DNA of 8,078 bases, taken from contig CALAHL010000476.1 of NCBI GenBank assembly GCA_937891725.1, forward strand, positions 1 to 8,078. The letters are read 5' to 3'. Under the pieces are notes generated by a model that was not told the DNA's origin, ran no database searches, and saw only the letters and a list, made by a program, of their open reading frames with translations. The position numbers were made by a program, and so were the translations under genes. The stretch is from an uncultured Rhodospirillaceae bacterium. Lineage in GTDB: Bacteria > Pseudomonadota > Alphaproteobacteria > Thalassobaculales > Thalassobaculaceae. How positions within the stretch are numbered: position 1 is the first letter of the stretch; each line of letters starts with the position of its first letter. Positions 1-6,300 of this stretch are shown in pieces.

Positions 1-1218
1 CCGTGCGGTATCCGGTCCGGTAGTGCGGCCGATATGGATCTCGTAGCCGGTGACGGGGTGCCCGTCGAACGACATACCGGTGCTGGCGGTCAGGGTCTTG
101 TCCGCCGTCAGATCGGTTTCGATGTCGAGCAGACCGAGCCCCTCGGCCTCCCCCGACGGTCCTTCGATCCCCTCCGGGTCCCGCACCACACGGCCCAGCA
201 TCTGATAGCCACCGCACAGCCCCAACACCCGTCCGCCGCGCCGGACATGGGCGGCGATGTCGATGTCCCAGCCCTGCTGACGCAGGAAGCGCAGATCGCC
301 GATGGTCGATTTCGAGCCGGGCAGCAGCACCAGATCCGCCACCGGAATCGGCTGACCCGGCTGCACGATCCGCAGGTCGACCGAGGGCTCGTGACGGAGC
401 GGGTCGAGATCGTCGAAATTCGCGATCCGGGAGAGACGGGGCACCGCGATCACCACCGAGGCGTCGGCATCCGCTGCCTCCGGCGCACGGTCCAATGCCA
501 CCGCATCCTCCGGCGGCAGACGTCCGGCCTCGGCGAACCAGGGCACCACCCCGAAGCTGGGCCAGCCGGTCCGCTGGGTGATCTCCCGCAAGCCGTCGTC
601 GAACAGCGAGACGTCGCCCCGGAACCGGTTGATCAGAAAACCTACCACGTGTGTCCGATCTCTGTCCGGCAAAACCGCGTGGGTCCCGACCACAGACGCG
701 ATCACCCCGCCCCGGTCGATGTCGCCGATCAGCACCACCGGACAGCCGGTCGCCTCGGCAAACCCCATATTGGCGATGTCGCCGGCCCGCAGATTGATCT
801 CCGCCGGACTGCCAGCGCCCTCGATCAGCAGCAGATCCGCGTCCTGCGACAGCCGCGCCGCACTTTCCAGCACCGCCGCCAGCAGTTTGGGCTTCAGAGC
901 CTGATATTCCCGCGCACGGGCGTGGCCGATCCGTTTGCCGTGGACCACCACCTGGGCGCCGATATCGGTCTCCGGCTTCAGCAGTACCGGATTCAGATCG
1001 ACCACCGGATCGATTCCGGCGGCCCGCGCCTGCAGCGCCTGGGCCCGGCCGATCTCACCGCCATCGACCGTGACGGCGGCGTTGTTCGACATGTTCTGCG
1101 GCTTGAACGGCCGCACCTTCAGGCCCCGCCGGGCGAACAGACGACACAGGCCCGCCACGATCAGCGACTTGCCGACATCCGAGCCGGTGCCCTGGAACAT
1201 GAGCGCCCGCGCCGCCAT
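1..1218 (-). CDS. cobQ: Cobyric acid synthase (adenosylcobyrate amidotransferase), C-terminus cut by window edge
   Basis: Catalyses ATP- and glutamine-dependent amidation of the b, d, e and g carboxylates of adenosylcobyrinate a,c-diamide in cytoplasmic cobalamin synthesis. The minus-strand frame is open from the ATG at 1216-1218 to base 1, giving 406 residues without a stop. The protein begins MAARALMFQGTGSDVGKS, with the P-loop (G10-S18) expected at the start of CobQ. FKPQNMSNNAAV follows, then IEGAGSPAEINL and LIGDIDRGGV in the dethiobiotin-synthetase-like domain. The glutaminase domain shows LLPGSKSTIGDLRFLR, the nucleophile motif LCGGYQML (Cys335) and YEIHIGRT (about 392-399). The family is usually near 480-510 residues, so roughly the last 80-100, including the expected glutaminase His, lie outside. 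The start is fixed by the distance to the P-loop; no clear Shine-Dalgarno is visible. It begins 5 nt after the epimerase stop, so translational coupling is likely. No other cobalamin gene is in view. Confidence 0.95.
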   Translation of the reverse strand, partial: MAARALMFQGTGSDVGKSLIVAGLCRLFARRGLKVRPFKPQNMSNNAAVTVDGGEIGRAQALQARAAGIDPVVDLNPVLLKPETDIGAQVVVHGKRIGHARAREYQALKPKLLAAVLESAARLSQDADLLLIEGAGSPAEINLRAGDIANMGFAEATGCPVVLIGDIDRGGVIASVVGTHAVLPDRDRTHVVGFLINRFRGDVSLFDDGLREITQRTGWPSFGVVPWFAEAGRLPPEDAVALDRAPEAADADASVVIAVPRLSRIANFDDLDPLRHEPSVDLRIVQPGQPIPVADLVLLPGSKSTIGDLRFLRQQGWDIDIAAHVRRGGRVLGLCGGYQMLGRVVRDPEGIEGPSGEAEGLGLLDIETDLTADKTLTASTGMSFDGHPVTGYEIHIGRTTGPDTAR

Positions 1219-1223
1219 GGGGG

Positions 1224-2213
1224 CTAGAGACCGTGATAGGTTTTGAACCAGTCGACGAAACGCGGAATCCCCACCTCGATCGGAGTGCTCGGGCGGTAGC
1301 CCAGATCCCGGGTGCTGGTGTCGATATCGGAATAGGTTTCCAGCACGTCGCCCGGCTGCATCGGCTTCATGTCGAGCTTGGCCGGCACCCCGCAGGCCGC
1401 CTCGATCACCCGGATGTAGTCGAGCAGGGCGACCGGTCTGTTGTTACCGAGATTGTAGAGCGCATTCGGCGCTGCCCCATCACTCCCGACCGCCGGATGG
1501 TCGAGGGCGCGGATCACCCCGTCGGCGATATCGTCGATATAGGTGAAGTCGCGGCGCATCTGGCCGTGGTTGAAAACCTGGATCGGCTCGCCGCGCAGAA
1601 TCCGTTCGGTGAACAGCCAGGGCGACATGTCCGGCCGTCCCCAGGGCCCGTAGACCGTGAAGAACCGCAGGCCCGTGCTCGGGATTCCGAACAGCGAGGC
1701 GTAGCTGTAGCTCATCACCTCATTGGATTTCTTGGTCGCTCCGTAGAACGACATCGGCCGGTCGGCCTTGTCCTCGACCGAGAACGGGATGTCGGTATTG
1801 GCGCCGTAGACCGAGGAGGACGAGGCGTAGACGAAATGCCTGAAGGTGCCGCTCTCCATCCGGCCGCGGGCGAATTCCATCATCACCAGATGGCCCAGGA
1901 TGTTGGACTGGACATAGGCATAGGGGTCCTCGATCGAATAGCGCACACCGGCCTGGGCGCCCAGATGCACGATCCGGTCAATCTCCGGGTGGCTCTTGTC
2001 CAGCGCCGCCATCGCGTCGCGATCCGCGAAATCCAGGTGATGGAAGGAGAACCCGTTCCGGCCCCGCAACAGCTCCAGCCGGGCGTCTTTCAGCGCCGGA
2101 TCGTAATAGCTGTTGAGCGAGTCGATTCCGATCACCCGCTCGCCCCGGTCCAGCAGCAGTTGCGCCACGTGCAGGCCGATGAAGCCGGCCGCCCCAGTCA
2201 ACAGGATGGTCAT
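1224..2213 (-). CDS. UDP-glucuronate 4-epimerase (NAD-dependent extended SDR)
   Basis: Predicted to interconvert UDP-glucuronate and UDP-galacturonate for surface polysaccharide or LPS, in the cytoplasm. The 329-residue length is normal for the family. The Rossmann motif GAAGFIG is at residues 7-13 and Asp31 closes the second strand (GIDSLN). The catalytic region shows serines 131-134 (ASSSSVYG) and the YxxxK pair Tyr157/Lys161. RFFTVYGPWGRPDM (183-196) and VFNHGQMRRDFTYIDDI (213-229) are characteristic of the UDP-glucuronate epimerase branch (LpsL/CapI type) rather than GalE or dTDP-glucose dehydratase. A GAGGGG Shine-Dalgarno at 2219-2224 lies 5 nt before the ATG. It lies 98 nt downstream of the VOC gene and 5 nt upstream of cobQ. 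No glycosyltransferase or other polysaccharide gene is adjacent, so its end product cannot be told. Substrate specificity rests on motif recall; another nucleotide-sugar epimerase is the main alternative. Confidence 0.88.
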   Translation of the reverse strand: MTILLTGAAGFIGLHVAQLLLDRGERVIGIDSLNSYYDPALKDARLELLRGRNGFSFHHLDFADRDAMAALDKSHPEIDRIVHLGAQAGVRYSIEDPYAYVQSNILGHLVMMEFARGRMESGTFRHFVYASSSSVYGANTDIPFSVEDKADRPMSFYGATKKSNEVMSYSYASLFGIPSTGLRFFTVYGPWGRPDMSPWLFTERILRGEPIQVFNHGQMRRDFTYIDDIADGVIRALDHPAVGSDGAAPNALYNLGNNRPVALLDYIRVIEAACGVPAKLDMKPMQPGDVLETYSDIDTSTRDLGYRPSTPIEVGIPRFVDWFKTYHGL

Positions 2214-2228
2214 CCGATCCCCTCACAT

Positions 2229-2243
2229 CCGGCGGAAAGCCGG
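2229..2243 (-). promoter_or_regulatory. Small GC hairpin just upstream of the epimerase ribosome-binding site
   Basis: On the minus strand CCGGC and GCCGG form a 5-bp stem with a 5-nt loop, ending 4 nt before the GAGGGG Shine-Dalgarno of the epimerase. It could influence ribosome access or RNA stability. No T-tract follows, so it is not a convincing terminator. Confidence 0.25.
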
Positions 2244-2249
2244 GCTGTC

Positions 2250-2265
2250 CGTTTCCCGTGAAACA
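2250..2265. promoter_or_regulatory. parS-like palindrome (candidate ParB-binding site)
   Basis: The 16-mer CGTTTCCCGTGAAACA matches the parS consensus TGTTTCACGTGAAACA at 14 of 16 positions, differing at positions 1 and 7. The arms GTTTC and GAAAC are perfect inverted repeats, and six of the seven inner base pairs are kept. It is intergenic, 36 nt upstream of the epimerase start. With equal base frequencies, a two-mismatch match is expected about 0.002 times in a window this size but about once in a 5-Mb genome, so chance remains possible. It may instead be an operator. Confidence 0.4.
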
Positions 2266-2311
2266 TATGGGGTGCGTAGCGCGGGGGGCGAGGATTGTCG
2301 AGACGGTGCGC

Positions 2312-2743
2312 TCAGTACTCGGCGTAGAGCTCGATGATGTTGTCTTCCGGATCCCGGAAGAACAGCGTTCGGTGCCGCCAGTCCGGCAGATTGGTCGGGC
2401 CGCGCAGGATCGGCACGCCTTTCTCGACCAGTTCGGTGTGGCAGGCATCAATCGCCGGCGGCGAGACACGGAAAGCGAGTTGGACCGAGGCCGCGCCGGG
2501 CATCCTCTCCCCGTCGTCGCACAGGCTCCATTTTGAGCGGGGCCTCAGGGTAAGAAGCGAGGAGCCGAGCTGAAAACTCACCCAATTCTCCCGCTCCGTC
2601 TCAATCGGAAACCGCATGACGTCCCGATAGAACGCGACAGTCTCGGCCATCCTGCAGCACAACAGGATTGTGTAGTCGAGATTCCGAATATCCCCCAAGC
2701 TCACGTGCCCTCGCTTTCCCGTGCTCCAGTTGGAACCTTGCAT
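2312..2743 (-). CDS. VOC-superfamily (glyoxalase/bleomycin-resistance-like) protein
   Basis: A single vicinal-oxygen-chelate-type protein of 143 residues from the first ATG. The two babbb halves are recognisable: LDYTILLCCRMAETVAFYRD (about 22-41) opens the first, and ASVQLAFRVSPPAIDACH (about 85-102), then FFRDPEDNIIELY (128-140), form the second. FRDPxxNxIEL is the usual VOC C-terminal signature, with Glu138 as a likely metal ligand. The His that commonly sits in the first strand appears to be Tyr24, and the equivalent in the second half is Gln88, so metal binding may be altered or absent. The start is uncertain. The ATG at 2743 has a GAGGG only about 15 nt away; a TTG at 2698 (residue 16) has a GAGGG at about 9 nt, and a GTG at 2704 is also in frame. 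All keep the fold. The first half uses more AGG, TTG, CTT and ACT codons than neighbouring genes. Substrate unknown. Confidence 0.8.
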   Translation of the reverse strand: MQGSNWSTGKRGHVSLGDIRNLDYTILLCCRMAETVAFYRDVMRFPIETERENWVSFQLGSSLLTLRPRSKWSLCDDGERMPGAASVQLAFRVSPPAIDACHTELVEKGVPILRGPTNLPDWRHRTLFFRDPEDNIIELYAEY

Positions 2744-2759
2744 ATGTTATCGCACGCAC

Positions 2760-2779
2760 CCTCGGATGAATTCCCGAGG
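2760..2779 (-). terminator. Hairpin after the HicB-like small gene, no T-tract
   Basis: CCTCGG (2760-2765) and CCGAGG (2774-2779) form a 6-bp GC-rich stem with an 8-nt loop, starting 2 nt after the TAA of the small gene. There is no run of T residues on the minus strand, so intrinsic termination would be weak. It may protect an RNA end or separate the small gene from the VOC gene 38 nt downstream. The far arm contains the only GAGGG upstream of the VOC ATG. Confidence 0.35.
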
Positions 2780-2781
2780 CG

Positions 2782-3066
2782 TTATACCACTCTGGCATGG
2801 ACCCGGAACGACCCGTCCTCCTGGGGACCGGATCGGGTGGCCCAGGCGAGCAACCACCCCCAGCGGGTGGTGATGCGGGATTGGAACGGGCCGCGCCCGG
2901 AGTCCGGGTCGCCGCCATTGGCAACCTGACCGGACACCGCCGAGACCAGCTTGCCGTACACCTCGTCGAAACTCTGTCCGTGCACGACGATGTCGAGATC
3001 AGCACAGGTCGCCTGCCAAGACTCCTCGGTCGGCCGGACGAAACCAATATAGCTGCGGTCGGTCAT
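2782..3066 (-). CDS. Small protein with HicB-antitoxin-like pattern, no toxin partner
   Basis: A 94-residue protein. The start at 3066 is chosen because a perfect GGAGG (plus-strand 3072-3076) sits 5 nt before it; an in-frame ATG at 3102 lacks a comparable site. Codon third positions are strongly G/C, as in neighbouring genes, which supports coding. Residues 5-48 (SYIGFV, then SWQATCADLDIVVHGQSFDEVY) resemble the partial RNase-H-like HicB fold: a Tyr-led strand, an aromatic-led second strand, a D-L pair in place of PDLPG, a small turn ending in G, then the S/T-x-D/E-E helix start. The remainder (FQSRITTRWGWLLAWATRSGP, then FRVHARVV) is not recognised and shows no clear DNA-binding helix. No HicA-like toxin frame lies on either side. 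The assignment is a pattern judgement. It could be a lone HicB-fold regulator, a remnant, or an unrelated small protein. A hairpin follows the stop. Confidence 0.6.
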   Translation of the reverse strand: MTDRSYIGFVRPTEESWQATCADLDIVVHGQSFDEVYGKLVSAVSGQVANGGDPDSGRGPFQSRITTRWGWLLAWATRSGPQEDGSFRVHARVV

Positions 3067-3078
3067 TGCATCCTCCGA

Positions 3079-3133
3079 ACGTCTGATTGGTCTCTTCTTC
3101 ATGGGAAAGACCTGATGAGTCATGGTCTGACGT
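3079..3133 (-). promoter_or_regulatory. Leader with alternative hairpins upstream of the small gene
   Basis: GGTCT occurs at 3089-3093 and 3124-3128, with AGACC between them at 3108-3112, so the middle element can pair with either flank but not both. One pairing, AGACC-TGA with TCA-t-GGTCT (3108-3128), gives 8 pairs with one bulge and a 4-nt loop. The other pairs 3089-3096 with 3106-3112. ACGTC (3079-3083) can also pair with GACGT (3129-3133). The whole lies 2 nt beyond the GGAGG of the small gene and would be in its mRNA if transcription starts upstream of it. Confidence 0.3.
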
Positions 3134-3317
3134 AAAGGGGTGGTCGTGGATTTCCCGACATGGACATTCCGCCGGAGCATCACGCCTATTCCGCCAGATC
3201 CGGCCACAGACCCTTGAACCCTCCCCCATCCGATGTGCGACACTAGATTAGTTTGTGCGGATGCGTGCCGATCTAAACGGGGCGCATTGCGGAATAGGTC
3301 AATATAGCTTACCTTTA

Positions 3318-3346
3318 TTGAAATGATTAAGGCCCATCTTAATAAG
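3318..3346 (+). promoter_or_regulatory. AT-rich inverted repeat, likely operator or promoter of the oxidoreductase gene
   Basis: ATTAAG (3326-3331) and CTTAAT (3338-3343) are perfect inverted repeats around a 6-nt centre, in the most AT-rich part of an otherwise GC-rich window. They lie 50-67 nt before the oxidoreductase ATG. TTGAAA (3318-3323) could serve as a -35, but the best -10 at normal spacing (TAATAA, 3340-3345) is poor. A dimeric repressor or activator site overlapping the promoter fits, but is not proven. Confidence 0.35.
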
Positions 3347-3392
3347 GGCAAGGCTTCGGGCGGAGCGTTCGAACCGGACTGGGAGACGAAGA

Positions 3393-6300
3393 ATGGCTGG
3401 GGATACCGCGACGGCATTGGCGCAGGTCGATCTCGACGACAAGTACACGCTGGACGAAGGGCGGATCTTTCTGACCGGTGTCCAGGCGCTGGTGCGTCTG
3501 CCGCTGATGCAGAAACGACGCGACGCGGCGGCGGGCAAAAACACGTCCGGGTTCATCTCGGGCTATCGCGGCTCCCCGCTCGGCGGCTACGACCAGCAGA
3601 TCTGGCGCGCCAAGAAGCACATGAAATCCCATGACATTCATTTCCAGCCCGGGGTGAACGAGGAGCTGGCGGCGACCGCCTGTTGGGGCAGCCAGCAGAC
3701 CAATCTGTATCCCGGCGCCAAGTTCGACGGCACCTTCGCGATCTGGTACGGCAAGGGCCCGGGCGTCGACCGCTCCGGCGACGTGTTCAAACACGCGACC
3801 TTCGCGGGGACCTCGCCCTGGGGCGGCGTGCTGGCGATGGCCGGCGACGACCACGTCTCGAAATCCTCGACCCTGCCGCATCAGAGCGAGTTCGCTTTTC
3901 TGGATGCCTCTGTTCCGGTGCTCAACCCGGCCGGTGTGCAGGACACGCTGGATTTCGGCCTGTTCGGCATCGCGCTCAGCCGGTTCGCCGGGGTCTGGGT
4001 CGGCTTCAAGACCACCGCCGAGATCATGGACAGCACCGCCAGCGTGGACGCCCATCCGGACGCGCTGGAGATCACCATCCCGACCGATTTCGAGATGCCG
4101 CAGGGCGGGCTCAACATCCGCTGGCCGGATCCCTGGCTCGAGCAGGAAGAGCGGCTGCACACCTATAAATACCCTGCCGTCCACGCCTTCGTGCGCGCCA
4201 ACGCCATCGACAATGTGGTGATCGACAGCAAGGCCCCGAAGCTGACCATCGTCACCACCGGCAAGTCCTACCTCGACGTGCGCCAGGCGCTCGACGATCT
4301 GGGAATCGACGACGCGCTGGCCGATGAGATCGGCTTGCGGGTCTACAAGGTCGGCATGCCCTGGCCGCTGGAGCCGACCAAGGCGCGGGCCGCGTGTGCG
4401 GGTTCCGAGCGGGTGCTGGTGGTCGAGGAGAAGCGCGCCCTGATCGAGTGGCAGCTGAAGGAACAGCTCTATGCCCTGCCCGAGGGACAGCGTCCGAAGA
4501 TCGAGGGCAAGACCGATCTGGCGGGCAAGCCGCTGTTCAAGGTTCAGGCCGAGCTGCTGGCGACCGATGTGGCGCTGGCGATCGCCGACCGGATTCTGGA
4601 CTTCGCCGATGTCGAGCGGATCAAGGCCCGGCGCGCGCTGATCCAGCAGCGGGTCGCGGCCTCGGTCGCCAAACCGTCGAGCTTCGCCCGGACGCCGTAT
4701 TTCTGCTCCGGCTGCCCGCACAACACCTCGACCCGGGTGCCGGACGGCTCGCGGGCCGCCGCCGGGATCGGCTGTCACTTCATGGCGAACTGGATGCCGG
4801 AGCGCAACACCTCGACCTTCACCCAGATGGGCGGCGAGGGGGTCAACTGGGTCGGCCAGGCGCCGTTCACCGAGACCAAGCACATCTTCGCCAATCTGGG
4901 CGACGGAACCTACAATCACTCGGGCATTCTGGCGATCCGGCAGGCGGTGGCGGCCAACACCACCATGACCTACAAGATCCTGTTCAACGACGCGGTCGCC
5001 ATGACCGGCGGACAACCGTCGGACAACAGCCTGACCCCCTGGATGATCGCCCAGCAGGTGGCGGCCGAGGGTGTGAACCGGGTCGAGGTCGTGACCGACG
5101 ATCCGGACAAGTACCCGCTCGGCACCGCCTGGCCGGCCAATTCCGCAATCCATCATCGGGACGATCTGGATCAGGTGCAGCGCGACCTGCGGGAGAGCGA
5201 GGGCGTGACCGTCCTGCTCTACGATCAGACCTGTGCGGCGGAGAAGCGGCGGCGGCGCAAGCGCGGCACCATGGAGGACCCGAACAAGCGGATCTTCATC
5301 AACGAGCGGGTCTGCGAGGGCTGCGGCGACTGCGGGGAGAAATCCAACTGCGTCTCGATTCTGCCGGTGGAGACCGAGTTCGGACGCAAGCGCCAGATCG
5401 ACCAGTCGAGCTGCAACAAGGACTATTCCTGCGTGAAGGGCTTCTGCCCCAGTTTCGTCAACGTGATCGGCGGCAAGGTCCGCAAGGCCAAGGCCGAGGC
5501 CCCCGCCAAGGCGGAGCGCGCCAAGCCGGACCTGTTCGAAGCGCTGCCGGAGCCGAAGCTGCCGTCGCTGGACGAGCCTTACGGCATCCTGGTGACCGGG
5601 ATCGGCGGCACCGGGGTGGTGACCATCGGCGCCCTGCTCGGCATGGCGGCCCATCTGGAAGGCAAGGGGACCAGCATTCTGGACATGACCGGCCTGGCAC
5701 AGAAGGGCGGCTCGGTGATGAGCCATGTGAAGATCGCCAAGGCACCGGAAAATCTGCACGCGGTGCGGATCGCCACCGGCTCGGCCGATCTGATGCTGGC
5801 CTGCGATATCGCGACGGCGGTCTCCAAGGACGGTCTGTCGCTGATCAGCCAGGGCAAGACCAGTGCGGTGGTCAACACCCAGCAGACCATGACCGGCCGC
5901 TTCACCCAGAACGCCGACGAGGTGTTTCCGGGCGACGACATGAAGCGGCTTCTGCGCCAGCAGACCGGCGAGAACTCGACCATGTTCCTCGATGCCAACC
6001 GGCTGGCGACCCGCCTGCTGGGGGATTCCATCGCCTCCAACCTGTTCATGCTGGGCTATGCCTGGCAGATGGGGCTGGTGCCGCTCAGCCGGGAGGCGAT
6101 CGAACGGGCGATCGAGCTGAACGCAGTGGCGATCGATTTCAACAAGCAGGCTTTCCTGTGGGGCCGCCGGGCCGCGCACGATCTGCCGGCGGTCGAGCGG
6201 ATCGTCGAGCCGAAGACCGACTCCGAGCCCGCCAAGACCATCGCCGTCACCCTGGACGAGATCGTCGCGAAGCGGGTGGCGGAGCTGACCGCCTATCAGG

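Larger units (their letters stand above)
3067..3392. promoter_or_regulatory. Divergent intergenic region between the small gene and the oxidoreductase
   Basis: 326 nt without a credible gene; short open frames here lack coding character. It must carry promoters for both directions. From left to right it holds the leader repeats of the small gene (3079-3133), two direct copies of ATTCCGCC (3166-3173 and 3188-3195), the inverted repeat ACTA-GAT-TAGT (3242-3252), a reverse-complement copy of CCTATTCCGC (3289-3298), and an AT-rich stretch (about 3293-3346). A minus-strand TTGACC (3297-3302) is a possible -35 for the small gene but has no good -10. No sigma-70 promoter can be placed with confidence. 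Confidence 0.5.

Noticed and set aside
34..1227. A 397-codon plus-strand frame opposite cobQ
   Set aside because: The opposite strand gives a full CobQ sequence with a P-loop and glutaminase motif; this frame gives an R/H/Q-rich, domain-free translation.
1233..2261. A 342-codon plus-strand frame opposite the epimerase
   Set aside because: Antisense shadow of a clear SDR epimerase, with no recognisable domain.
3067..3102. Upstream in-frame ATG at 3102 for the small gene, adding 12 residues
   Set aside because: No good ribosome-binding site precedes it, while GGAGG is ideally placed for the ATG at 3066, and the added residues are not like the family N-terminus.
3323..3634. Plus-strand 103-codon frame starting in the AT-rich region
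   Set aside because: It overlaps the start of the oxidoreductase in another frame, has no Shine-Dalgarno and shows no recognisable domain.
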